A stretch of 64,000 nucleotides of DNA from JASUTC01 sp035447925 (GTDB lineage Bacteria > Thermotogota > Thermotogae > MWEM01), in assembly GCA_035447925.1 (NCBI GenBank), contig DAOTHY010000004.1, positions 1-64,000 on the forward strand. The letters run 5' to 3'. The position numbers and the translations under genes were made by a program. The notes under the pieces were generated by a model. It was not told the DNA's origin, did no database searches, and saw nothing but the letters and a program-made list of their open reading frames with translations. Every line of letters begins with the position of its first letter. Position 1 is the first letter of the stretch. This document shows, one piece after another, positions 17,000-25,957 of this stretch.

Positions 17000-19717
17000 T
17001 TAAAATTCTGATGTAACCTCTGCATCCACCTTTAAAGGCACCTTTAGTGAATAGGCGTTTTCCATTTCATCTATCAGTATTTCTTTCATTTCCTCAACTT
17101 CTTCGTTCGGACATTCCAGAACGAGTTCATCATGTATCTGCATAATCATCATACAGTTTGATTTTTTCTGATCGATTCTTTTTTGGACGTTGATCATGGC
17201 GATCTTCATGATATCGGCAGCGGTTCCTTGGACGGGCGAATTGATGGCTATACGTTTTGCTTCCTGCCGCAATCTTTGATTTGAAGCATCGATATATTTA
17301 ATCTTTCTCAAACGTTGAAAAACGGTTCGAACTTCCTTCTTTTCTTGTGCTTGTTTTTCCATTGCCTCCATGTATTCCTTTACTTTTGGATAGGTTTTGA
17401 AATACTCGTTGATAAATTTTTCCGCTTCGTATACACTGATTCCTATTCGTGATGATAATCCGTATGAAGAAATCCCGTATATAATGGAAAAGTTGATCAT
17501 TTTGCCAATGCTTCTCTGATTGGCTGTCACTTGGTCCATCTCCACCGAAAAGATTTTGGAAGCTGTGAATGAGTGAACATCTAAATGATCGTTAAACGCT
17601 CTTATCAAATGATCATCCGAGCAAATATGTGCCATCAGCCTCAATTCGATTTGAGAATAATCGGCACTGAGTAGTTTCCAGCCTTTTTTCTGAGGTTTGA
17701 TGGCGTTTCTGATTTCCCGCCCCTCTTCTTCTTTTACGGGAAGGTTCTGCAGATTGGGGTCAGAACTGCTCAAGCGCCCGGTAGCTGTTCCAATTTGATT
17801 AAATGAAGAATGAACCCGTCCGGTTTCTTTGCTGATAAAACCCGGGATTGCGTCAATGTAAGTTGATTTTAGTTTTGAAAATTTTCGGTATTCCAGCATT
17901 AATCTGGCGATTTCGTGTTTTTTGGATAATTTTTCAAGTACTTCTCGCCCCGTTTTATAGTTTTTACTCTTTGATGTTTTACCTTGAGATGGAAGACCCA
18001 TTTTATCGAATAAGATTTCACCCAGCTGAACGGGGGAGTTTAAGTTGAATTCCTGACCGGCCATTTTGAAGATCTGTTTTCTAATCTCATGAATGAGCTG
18101 TTCGGTTTTCTCCGAAAGGGCATGTAAATAGTCTCGGTCAAAATAAACACCATTGTGTTCCATTTGAATCAGGACCTTTAACAAGGGCATTTCAATCTCC
18201 CCAAATAGTTTTTCTAAACCGGCCATTTTTAATCGTTCACCAAACAACTGATATAAACGATAGGTATAATCAGCATCTTCACCTGAATAAGCGGTAGCAT
18301 CCTCAATACTGACTTGTGAAAAATTGGAGATACCAGGGGTTTTGGAAATGATGGTGTCAAAGCTGATCATTTGATGGGAAAATTCCTCCATGACTAACAA
18401 ATCCAACCCATGTTTACCTTTGTCTGGATCCAGTAAATAAGAGGCAATCATTGTATCAAAATATCGTTCAGGAAGGTTAAACCCGCAATTCATCAAAACG
18501 GCAAAATCGTATTTCAAATTGTGTCCAATGACCAGAGCATCTTTTGTTGCATCTAATATTTCCCTTAATCGGCTTGAATGAAGGTTTTTAAGATTTGATG
18601 ATGGTTGATGTCCCAAAGGCAGGTAATAACTATTGTCCTTTCCCCAGGAAAAAGAAACTCCGACCAGTTTAGCTTCTCTGACATTTAGAGAAGTTGTTTC
18701 GGTATCCAAGGCGAAGGCTTTTTGATTGGAAAGCTCCTTTAACCAGTCATCGAACAGCTCTTCTGTGATGGTTTGGTAATCCGGTGTCTTCTCATCAGTT
18801 GGTTTTGATTCTTGCTGCGAAAACAGTAATCCCTGGGTGTTGGAATGATCTGCCCATTCCGTTAGAAGAGAGTCAAATTGGAATTTGGAAAAGAGTTGTG
18901 TCATTTCTTCCAAGTCGATCCCTGAGTAGATATAGTGGTTGATCTGGCTGTACGGATCTTTCAGGTCAACGTCATCTTTCAATTGAACCAGCTTTTTACT
19001 TAAAAAACCATTCTCCCTGGATTCTTCAAGGCGTTTCCGGTTGGCTTGACTAATTTTGTCCAGGTTGTTGTAAATCGCTTCTAGTGTACCAAATTCACAA
19101 ATCAATTCTTTGGCTCTTTTTTCACCAATTCCTTTGATTCCGGGGATGTTATCGGAGGCGTCGCCCATCAATGAGAGATAATCAACCATATGGGGGGGTT
19201 CAAAACCGAATTTCTCTCTAAAGGCATTCCGATCATACAGCTTGAGTTGGGTTACCCCCTTTTCAGCCCGAAGAATTCTAACCTTTTCGTTGATTAATTG
19301 AAATAAGTCTTTATCACTTGTCACGACTTCAAATTGATCCGCATCTTGATCAAATCTGTTAATAAAGGTGGCAATCAAATCATCGGCTTCAACGTTTTCC
19401 ACAGACAACACCTGAATTCCAAAGGCTTTTACCAACGCTTCCACAAAACCCATTTGAAACCGTAATTCGTCAGGCATCGCCGCTCGATTGGCTTTGTAAT
19501 CTTGATACATCTCGGTTCTGAATGTCTTTCTGGCCCTATCCAAGAAAAATACAACCAAGTCATCCTTTTCAACCGTTTCTTTCAACAATTTTGTCAGCAT
19601 TCTTGAAAGGCCATACAGAGCATTAACCGGTTCGCCTGAAGAAGTATTTAAATTACGAATGGCGAAAAAAGCCCTGTAAACAAGACCCGACCCATCGATG
19701 AGGAAGAATCTTCTCAC
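17000..19717 (-). CDS. polA: DNA polymerase I with 5'-3' and 3'-5' exonuclease domains
   Basis: 905 residues, full family length. The 5' nuclease domain is at 1-290 (FFLIDGSGLVYRAFF, then VEADDLIA and DLFQL). The 3'-5' proofreading domain has its acidic residues (DTETT about 345, NLKYD, and Y-x-x-E-D-A-D about 420), so proofreading is probably intact, unlike Taq-type enzymes. Polymerase motifs: LLSADYSQIELR (A), NFSIIYGIS (O helix) and IHDELVLE (C) near residue 862. The start is most likely GTG at 19717, 7 nt after AGGTGG; a TTG at 19723 would overlap the upstream stop as TTGA. Role: Okazaki-fragment processing and repair. Confidence 0.97.
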   Translation of the reverse strand: MRRFFLIDGSGLVYRAFFAIRNLNTSSGEPVNALYGLSRMLTKLLKETVEKDDLVVFFLDRARKTFRTEMYQDYKANRAAMPDELRFQMGFVEALVKAFGIQVLSVENVEADDLIATFINRFDQDADQFEVVTSDKDLFQLINEKVRILRAEKGVTQLKLYDRNAFREKFGFEPPHMVDYLSLMGDASDNIPGIKGIGEKRAKELICEFGTLEAIYNNLDKISQANRKRLEESRENGFLSKKLVQLKDDVDLKDPYSQINHYIYSGIDLEEMTQLFSKFQFDSLLTEWADHSNTQGLLFSQQESKPTDEKTPDYQTITEELFDDWLKELSNQKAFALDTETTSLNVREAKLVGVSFSWGKDNSYYLPLGHQPSSNLKNLHSSRLREILDATKDALVIGHNLKYDFAVLMNCGFNLPERYFDTMIASYLLDPDKGKHGLDLLVMEEFSHQMISFDTIISKTPGISNFSQVSIEDATAYSGEDADYTYRLYQLFGERLKMAGLEKLFGEIEMPLLKVLIQMEHNGVYFDRDYLHALSEKTEQLIHEIRKQIFKMAGQEFNLNSPVQLGEILFDKMGLPSQGKTSKSKNYKTGREVLEKLSKKHEIARLMLEYRKFSKLKSTYIDAIPGFISKETGRVHSSFNQIGTATGRLSSSDPNLQNLPVKEEEGREIRNAIKPQKKGWKLLSADYSQIELRLMAHICSDDHLIRAFNDHLDVHSFTASKIFSVEMDQVTANQRSIGKMINFSIIYGISSYGLSSRIGISVYEAEKFINEYFKTYPKVKEYMEAMEKQAQEKKEVRTVFQRLRKIKYIDASNQRLRQEAKRIAINSPVQGTAADIMKIAMINVQKRIDQKKSNCMMIMQIHDELVLECPNEEVEEMKEILIDEMENAYSLKVPLKVDAEVTSEF

Positions 19718-19719
19718 GA

Positions 19720-20964
19720 TCAAACCACCTCTTTTTGGAATAGATCGGAAACTTTTGTTCCAATCTTGTTTTGAGTAACGGCGTTGATGGAAAGCTGATC
19801 TTGAGAGTCATCTATGAGTACATAAGCCATTTCGAATCGTTTCAAGAAATTCCCTTTACGTTTTTCATCTCTTTCAATGACCGTTCGCCATGTTCCGGTA
19901 TTGATGTAAAAACGGGTTTGACCGGAGCTTGGCAGCAAATAGTTTTCAAATTTATGTCTATGGGCGAAAATCAATCCCCTTAGATTTTCATAATCGATGT
20001 TGGGCATCTCACAGTAACCGTAAAAATCCCTTTCTTGAAATCCATACTTTTTAGGGTTGTCGATGGCTCGATTGAGAATCGTTCTAGCTTTTGTTTTCAT
20101 GTAATTGGTTCTTTTTAGCGAACGGATTTTGGAAACCAATCCCACCAGAATCCGGCCAAATTTAACACCTCGATTACTGTTGATAAACAGATTTGAAAAA
20201 CGATGAGCGATGGGATAGTTGGATTTGATCCAGTGTTTTGCCTGCACAGTCTTCAACATTTTCAGCAGTTCTTCCATCCACAATTCCACTAAATTGATCC
20301 CCATGTCATAGGTTTTCATCATGGTTGAAAACCATTCAAACACATCCATATTGGGTTGCACATCATCGTAATCGTGAGGGATGTGTTCGGGGACATCGCC
20401 GTTGATAAGGACTTCCCTGAAATGAATCATCATGTATCGGGTCATATAATCTCCGATGGGGGGAATCAACTGACCCTTTTTATCTTTGCCAAACCGATTG
20501 CCTGGGTCGAAGTTGTTGCCGTGTATGGCAAAAACACCCCAGTTTTTGTCGTAAAAATAGGGAACAAACTCAATGTTTTCAGGAGTTCCAATCAGTTCTT
20601 TAAACCGGTTTTGCAATTTGGGGTTGTCGTGAAAATAATAATCGTGATTGCCGATCACATAGATCAGACGATTAAGTCTGCAAAATCTGGATAGGGCATT
20701 AAAAACCTTGGGGTGATTGTTAACGATATGATTGATTACGATTGGATCAATTTTGTCATGAAGTTCCTCAAAGGGGACTAAACCCAAATCTTTTACTATT
20801 TTACTCTCCATGAGTTCAAGACCGTCTCCAACGATAACCAACTCGGTTGTTTCCCCAGATGCACTCAAATTCAGCAATAACTGCTCCAGTTCATCATCGA
20901 AGATGAAATTATCGCAAATTAACCCATCCCCTATATGCATGTCGCTGATAAAGACTCTTTTCAC
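19720..20964 (-). CDS. Metallophosphoesterase (calcineurin-like)
   Basis: 414 residues. All dimetal ligands of the calcineurin-like fold can be seen: DMHIGD (8-13), GDGLEL about 47-52, GNHDYY about 105-110, HGNNFD about 148-153, and FAHRHKFE about 335. The last third (RFYINTGTWRTVIERDE) is beta-rich, as in UDP-2,3-diacylglucosamine hydrolase-like enzymes, but the protein is much longer and the substrate cannot be named. It is first in the block that runs through polA and is preceded by an extended -10 promoter at 21026-21034. A role with PolA in nucleic-acid processing is possible from position only. Confidence 0.8.
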   Translation of the reverse strand: MKRVFISDMHIGDGLICDNFIFDDELEQLLLNLSASGETTELVIVGDGLELMESKIVKDLGLVPFEELHDKIDPIVINHIVNNHPKVFNALSRFCRLNRLIYVIGNHDYYFHDNPKLQNRFKELIGTPENIEFVPYFYDKNWGVFAIHGNNFDPGNRFGKDKKGQLIPPIGDYMTRYMMIHFREVLINGDVPEHIPHDYDDVQPNMDVFEWFSTMMKTYDMGINLVELWMEELLKMLKTVQAKHWIKSNYPIAHRFSNLFINSNRGVKFGRILVGLVSKIRSLKRTNYMKTKARTILNRAIDNPKKYGFQERDFYGYCEMPNIDYENLRGLIFAHRHKFENYLLPSSGQTRFYINTGTWRTVIERDEKRKGNFLKRFEMAYVLIDDSQDQLSINAVTQNKIGTKVSDLFQKEVV

Positions 20965-21025
20965 GGATGTACCTCACTTTGTCTTGCATGAAAAATCCTT
21001 GTGAGACAGATGCGTTCACTTGTTA

Positions 21026-21034
21026 ATTATACCA
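21026..21034 (-). promoter_or_regulatory. Extended -10 promoter for the metallophosphoesterase-polA transcript
   Basis: TGGTATAAT on the minus strand (TATAAT at 21031-21026). No convincing -35. About 60 nt upstream of the gene start at 20964. It is back to back with a plus-strand promoter at 21063-21071. Confidence 0.65.
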
Positions 21035-21062
21035 GATAAACGTGTTTTAAGAAAAATTTCTG

Positions 21063-21071
21063 TGATATAAT
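21063..21071 (+). promoter_or_regulatory. Extended -10 promoter, divergent from the polA-side promoter
   Basis: TGATATAAT (TATAAT at 21066-21071). Expected transcription start about 21078, which is at or next to an ATG at 21080 of a 30-codon frame; the DUF4258 and lipase-like genes lie further downstream. Confidence 0.6.
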
Positions 21072-21079
21072 TCAACCGT

Positions 21080-21172
21080 ATGTTAAAGTTTTTTAAATAT
21101 CCAGAACTCGACGATCGTTCCCCATTCAACTTTTTGAGTCAATCAGCGGATATGGTTGTTAATAAAGCATAG
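21080..21172 (+). CDS. Possible 30-codon leaderless small ORF
   Basis: ATG at 21080 opens a 30-residue frame (MLKFFKYPELDD... ending DMVVNKA, then TAG). It begins 8 nt after a -10 box, so its message would have almost no leader and no ribosome site. The composition is protein-like (hydrophobic patches, few rare codons by eye), but the frame is short enough to be chance or a gene remnant. The rest of 20,965-21,259 holds only the two divergent promoters; 21,173-21,240 is A-rich with nothing I can assign. Confidence 0.25.
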   Translation: MLKFFKYPELDDRSPFNFLSQSADMVVNKA

Positions 21173-21259
21173 GGTTCATTATGAAAGGAAAATGGTTTTA
21201 GGATTAAGCATAAAACCGAAAAAAGTAATAATAGAAAACGGTATTAGGAGAAACGTTTA

Positions 21260-21505
21260 GTGATTTCAAAACAATTGGGCATGGAAGTGTATTTTGAACT
21301 GCATGCCAGTAACCGATCTGTAGAACGTGAAATAGAAATGGATGACGTCATGCGAATAATAGACGATCCGAAAACAGCTTGTTTTTTTCAAAAGAACGCC
21401 CGTGTGAGATTCGAGGGTTCACATACGGTGATCATTGGTCAAGTTCGGCATTCGTGCCTTTGGATCATTACAGTTTTTCAAAGGAAGGGAAAGGGTGAGA
21501 AATGA
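21260..21505 (+). CDS. Small DUF4258-like protein
   Basis: 81 residues. The pattern HASNRSVEREIEMDDVMRII, then RFEGSHTVIIGQ and LWIITVF, matches the DUF4258 domain (H-A-x-x-R ... R-G/E-I ... iiTVf). This small fold resembles BrnT/RelE-like toxins and is often found with mobile or toxin-type genes. Start is a GTG at 21260 with AGGAGA about 9 nt upstream; a GTG six codons after the internal ATG is less likely. Its stop overlaps the start of the secreted lipase-like gene (ATGA), so the two are co-translated. No partner antitoxin is visible, so a toxin function is not claimed. Confidence 0.65.
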   Translation: MISKQLGMEVYFELHASNRSVEREIEMDDVMRIIDDPKTACFFQKNARVRFEGSHTVIIGQVRHSCLWIITVFQRKGKGEK

Positions 21506-24357
21506 AAAAACTCATAATTGCGATCTGGATCAGTTTCTGCTTTGCCGTCTCTTTTTCAGATACGTTGCAGGAATTAGGAAGCAATTCTGTGGGATTGTTG
21601 GTGAGTTATTCAAGATTAACTGCTGATCAAATCCATGAAAAACTGAATGAAGTGCCGTATCACAGGATGTTTATGTTGAATTTTGCAGATCGGAAAATAT
21701 GTGCCCTTTTGTTAGAAAATGAACAGATGGCACTTTATCGGGTTGATGACTTTAGACAAGTGGAAGATCTTGAAGCAGAAAAGGCTGTCTGGATCTATTT
21801 GCAGATCCAGACCTCTTTGTTTGACCAGACCGATTGGAAAGAACCTTTTTCTTATACCAGATTGATATTGGATGATATGAGTTACATCGATTTTTTTTTA
21901 AACAACAGTGCCATCTTTCAGAACGAACAATTCCAGACCTTTAAAAACAACAATAAGCCAGACGAAGTGACGCATTACATTCAGCATTATCATCAACTGT
22001 TAACACTTTTTTCCAACCAAATGATTCGTTTCTTCAATGATCAAGAGATGGACCTGAAACCAACGATATATGAGGAGATAACAGAGAGAATTCCGGCTGC
22101 GGGATATGACTTTATTCAAAATGAAATCGAGAGCTATCATTCACAGGTTCAGTTGTTGTCTTTTCTGGAATTTTACAAGGATTATCAAAGAGGGATTTAC
22201 AAACAGTCGGGAGAATTTTTTGCGGATTTACCGTGGGCTACCTTTTTTAATAAAAATACGGTGGAAAATGCCTGCCGTTTTCAATTAAACTTGGATTTTC
22301 TGAAATATTCAGCTAAACAAATCGATGAGTATTTAACGGAATTAAACCAGGTCTTTTCTAAAAGTTATGGTGTGATGGATATAGATGCTTTAACCACCCT
22401 GTTGATGAAATACGTTGTTTTTGAAATCATTGCATTTGAGGCCTTGGATCAATTCAGAACAGATGCTGTGCCAGAGGCTCAATCTCGTTTTTTACGCATC
22501 TTAATCAACCGGGATCTTCACTATGATCAAATAGATGATTTTTTAAAATCAACCTTGCAACAACTAAAAACAAACTTGATTCGTTCAGTCTCATTACTGT
22601 CTGTCCATGATCATGCCTTTCGATTGGTCAATGCCCTAAATCAAACGAAAGTACAATTATCCACGAGTGTAACCGATGACCTGATTCAACACTCTTTTTC
22701 CTCTGTTGAGTTGATCACGCCTTTTGAAATTCCACAAGAAAATGCTCATTTTGCCGTTGTAAATACAACAGTGGAGCTGTCTTCGGATAAGCAAGAATCT
22801 TTTAGCAAGGTTTATCCGGTGTTTCCAAAGCAAGCGACAAAAGGGGCCCCCATTATACTATTGGATTTTTTTCACACGGCAGCTAATCATTTGACCAGAA
22901 CGATCCTTCTGGCCTTAAGGACGATTATCACCAACGGATTCAGTCTGTACAAACTTGAGCAGGAAATCAATACGGAAAATGTCACCATTTCAATACAAGA
23001 ATATCTGAGAATGGAACCTTTTCACGAGCTTTACCAAATGAAACCCACAGATGAAAAAAGGTTGAAGGCTCAAATTTCCAATGCCAATATCGAGTACCTG
23101 GCTTTGGATAACCTGTTTGCGGGAAATATTCCCAAGGCAATCTTGAGTGAAATTGAGAAAACGCCATCTATTGAGCACTTTCAGCTGGCCAGATATCCCA
23201 TTGCTTATTATTCTAAAGAAACAGCAATTACTTCTAATCTGGAGAAAAACGAAAAGGCGTTGATCTTTGTTCATGGGAAGCAAAACATTCCCTACTTTGA
23301 TCACCAAGGGGATATCCTACCGCAGATTGAAGCTGTTTGGAGGAACAAGGGGAGAATGGATGTGTGGAATGGCTTCTACACTTATGTGAATGAACATACT
23401 GAGTCTTTTTCCAATTTTGATTTTTATGAGTTTATTTATGATACGTCGGTTTTAGATGCACAAGCATATGGGCAAATACTGGCGCAGATCCTCATTGACC
23501 ATTCAATACATAGCGCTTATGATGAGATCTATATCATCGCCTCCAGTATGGGCGGATTGGTTTCCCGGTACTGTCTCAATTATTCCTATCCGTTACAAAC
23601 GCCAGGCGAATCTATTCGTTTTGGTGATTACGTCAAAGAACTGATCACGCTGGACTCACCTCATATGGGAACGATTGCTCAAAATTTTATTTTGACGATC
23701 AATCCAGCCTTGATGGAAGCGGTGTTAAAGGTTAAAGACGATAATCCGCCAAATTTAGAACTGACATTGGGAAATTTTATTGCCTCCTTCGTGAACGGTA
23801 CCGAGGCTCAAAAGAGTGCTGAATTGATGATTTATTTTGCAAGAAATCATCCGGAGATGGTAGGTAAGCTCTTCACCGAAATGTTACGTTTTCTTGATCC
23901 CTTTCCCGGTGGCATGTGTATGCTTTATCAAGATCCGGATTATTGCGAATCTCTTGGGGTCTACCTTTATTATGAGACAGAAAACGAGTCATTTGAGTCT
24001 GTTTTTGTCAGCGATCCACCAACGAATCAGCTCAACCAAACCGATGGCTATTTGGACAAACTGTTTTTAATTTCAGGAGAGCTGACCGAAAATGCCACTG
24101 ACATTACCCAAGGCCTTTCTATCACATACCATCTAATGCGAACTATCGGGGATAAATTATCTCATCAGACCATGGAAAATCTGTCACGCCACGGGAGAAA
24201 TGACGGGGTTGTAAACCTTTACTCTCAGCAAATGTGGGGTATAGACAAAGGCCAGCAAAGATATCATTTTTTCGATTTGGATCATCTGGCGATTCCCAGG
24301 AATAATGATGTGGTAGAATTCATCATGAACCAAAGAATATTAAAAACACACAAATAA
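21502..24357 (+). CDS. Large secreted protein with a C-terminal alpha/beta-hydrolase (lipase/PGAP1-like) domain
   Basis: 951 residues with an N-terminal signal peptide (LIIAIWISFCFAVSFS). Residues about 30-570 are mostly helical and not recognised. From about 580 an alpha/beta-hydrolase domain is evident: FVHGK (oxyanion region) about 589, nucleophile elbow ASSMGG with Ser682, ITLDSPHMG about 715 as in PGAP1/LipA-type lipases, and a late histidine in DLDHLAIPRN about 935. The first Gly of the usual GxSxG is Ala. The product probably cleaves an ester in the envelope or outside the cell. It is coupled to the DUF4258 gene and followed 14 nt later by galT. Confidence 0.75.
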   Translation: MKKLIIAIWISFCFAVSFSDTLQELGSNSVGLLVSYSRLTADQIHEKLNEVPYHRMFMLNFADRKICALLLENEQMALYRVDDFRQVEDLEAEKAVWIYLQIQTSLFDQTDWKEPFSYTRLILDDMSYIDFFLNNSAIFQNEQFQTFKNNNKPDEVTHYIQHYHQLLTLFSNQMIRFFNDQEMDLKPTIYEEITERIPAAGYDFIQNEIESYHSQVQLLSFLEFYKDYQRGIYKQSGEFFADLPWATFFNKNTVENACRFQLNLDFLKYSAKQIDEYLTELNQVFSKSYGVMDIDALTTLLMKYVVFEIIAFEALDQFRTDAVPEAQSRFLRILINRDLHYDQIDDFLKSTLQQLKTNLIRSVSLLSVHDHAFRLVNALNQTKVQLSTSVTDDLIQHSFSSVELITPFEIPQENAHFAVVNTTVELSSDKQESFSKVYPVFPKQATKGAPIILLDFFHTAANHLTRTILLALRTIITNGFSLYKLEQEINTENVTISIQEYLRMEPFHELYQMKPTDEKRLKAQISNANIEYLALDNLFAGNIPKAILSEIEKTPSIEHFQLARYPIAYYSKETAITSNLEKNEKALIFVHGKQNIPYFDHQGDILPQIEAVWRNKGRMDVWNGFYTYVNEHTESFSNFDFYEFIYDTSVLDAQAYGQILAQILIDHSIHSAYDEIYIIASSMGGLVSRYCLNYSYPLQTPGESIRFGDYVKELITLDSPHMGTIAQNFILTINPALMEAVLKVKDDNPPNLELTLGNFIASFVNGTEAQKSAELMIYFARNHPEMVGKLFTEMLRFLDPFPGGMCMLYQDPDYCESLGVYLYYETENESFESVFVSDPPTNQLNQTDGYLDKLFLISGELTENATDITQGLSITYHLMRTIGDKLSHQTMENLSRHGRNDGVVNLYSQQMWGIDKGQQRYHFFDLDHLAIPRNNDVVEFIMNQRILKTHK

Positions 24358-24371
24358 ACAGGGGGAAATCA

Positions 24372-25943
24372 ATGCACGAAATCGACGCAGCTTATGAAAT
24401 AGAGAGGCTTATAGAGTACGCAAAACAAACACATTTGATCGAAACGGATTCCAAACAACATATGTTGTTGAATGCCATTTTTCTTAGAAACAATTTAATG
24501 GCGCTGCTGAATGTCGATACACCTTATCAAGGGAATCTGCCTCAAGAGACCACTGATTTGCATGAGATTTTGGATCATTTGATGATTTATGCAGTCAATA
24601 CAGGCATGATAGAAGACACAACCACCGATAAAGATTTGCTGGATACGAAAATTATGGGCTTATTGACTCCTTGCCCAAGTGCAGTTACTCACAAATTCTA
24701 CTCCTTAAAAGAATCTAGCGGTTCACAAGCTGCAACCGATTATTTTTATCAACTGAATCAGGATGTTAACTATATCAGAATGAACCGTATTAAAAAAAAC
24801 AGGCATTGGACGGTTCAAACTCAGTATGGCGAGATTGAAATGACCATCAACCTTTCCAAGCCGGAAAAGGATCCATTGGAATTAAAAAAGGCTTTAAATA
24901 TCCCTTCTACAGGTTATCCCAAATGTGTCTTGTGTATTGAGAATATGGGGTATCAAGGGGATGCAAAAAAACCGGCCAGACAAAATCACAGGTTGATTCC
25001 CCTTGAACTGTGCCAAGAAAATTGGTATTTTCAGTATTCCCCTTATGTTTATTACAATGAGCATTGCATCTTAATCTACGAAAACCACAAACCCATGCAC
25101 ATATGCAAACGGACTTTCAGCAGATTGTTCCAATTTTTAGATGAATTCCCCCTTTACTTTATTGGTTCGAATACCGATTTACCCATTGTCGGGGGGTCTA
25201 TTTTGGAACACGAGCATTATCAGGGAGGACGTTACCGGATGCCGATGGTGGATGCAAAGATCGAAAGTGCATTTGAAACGGGCATTTCAAATGTGAAGGC
25301 AGGAATTCTGCATTGGCCTCTTTCCTGTATCAGATTGAGTTCAAATGATAAAGAGAAACTCATTGATTTATCCCATCAAATTCTCACTCAATGGAGACAA
25401 TACACAGATGAATCGGTGGATATCTTTCATGAAACTTTGGAAGGGTCAAAAACAGTGCCCCATAACACAGTTACCCCAATATCAAGGATCAACAAAGAAG
25501 GAGAATACGAAATTGACATAGTACTCAGAAATAATCGGACTACCGATGAGTATCCCAGAGGATTGTTTCATCCACATCCTGAATTGCACCACATTAAAAA
25601 GGAAAATATCGGTCTTATTGAGGTAATGGGATTAGCCATATTACCGGGTAGACTTGAATCTGAAATTGAAGCCATAGCTGATTATTTGACAGGTGTGAAG
25701 GATATAGCCGGTATCGGTGAACTGGATGAAGACCATTCTTTGTTTAAACATCGACAATGGATTCAACAGATGCACCAAATGGGGATTTGCGGGACACATG
25801 AGCAGGTTATGTCTGCCATCCGGATGGAAATTGGTAAGCGTTTTACAAGAGTCTTGGAAGATGCCGGAGTTTATAAAAATAACCCGCAGGGTCAAGAAGC
25901 GTTTCAACGATTTATGAATGTGTGTGGTTTTAAATTGGTATAA
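24372..25943 (+). CDS. galT: UTP/UDP-glucose--hexose-1-phosphate uridylyltransferase (Firmicutes-type GalT)
   Basis: 523 residues, the length of the class II GalT found in Firmicutes rather than the about 340-residue E. coli type. It exchanges galactose-1-phosphate and UDP-glucose in the Leloir pathway through a uridylylated histidine. The active-site motif HEHYQGG (H-x-H-x-Q) is present about residue 282. Further family segments: MGLLTPCPSAV, GYPKCVLCIENMGYQGD, and RPIGSN-like IGSNTDLPIVGGS. The ribosome site is GGGGGAAA before ATG. No galK or galE is adjacent. The hybrid kinase gene follows after 14 nt. Confidence 0.93.
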   Translation: MHEIDAAYEIERLIEYAKQTHLIETDSKQHMLLNAIFLRNNLMALLNVDTPYQGNLPQETTDLHEILDHLMIYAVNTGMIEDTTTDKDLLDTKIMGLLTPCPSAVTHKFYSLKESSGSQAATDYFYQLNQDVNYIRMNRIKKNRHWTVQTQYGEIEMTINLSKPEKDPLELKKALNIPSTGYPKCVLCIENMGYQGDAKKPARQNHRLIPLELCQENWYFQYSPYVYYNEHCILIYENHKPMHICKRTFSRLFQFLDEFPLYFIGSNTDLPIVGGSILEHEHYQGGRYRMPMVDAKIESAFETGISNVKAGILHWPLSCIRLSSNDKEKLIDLSHQILTQWRQYTDESVDIFHETLEGSKTVPHNTVTPISRINKEGEYEIDIVLRNNRTTDEYPRGLFHPHPELHHIKKENIGLIEVMGLAILPGRLESEIEAIADYLTGVKDIAGIGELDEDHSLFKHRQWIQQMHQMGICGTHEQVMSAIRMEIGKRFTRVLEDAGVYKNNPQGQEAFQRFMNVCGFKLV

Positions 25944-25957
25944 GGGAGTTTCTGAAT

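Noticed and set aside
21173..21240. A-rich stretch before the DUF4258 gene as a riboswitch or leader RNA
   Set aside because: No stable stem or known aptamer core could be seen.
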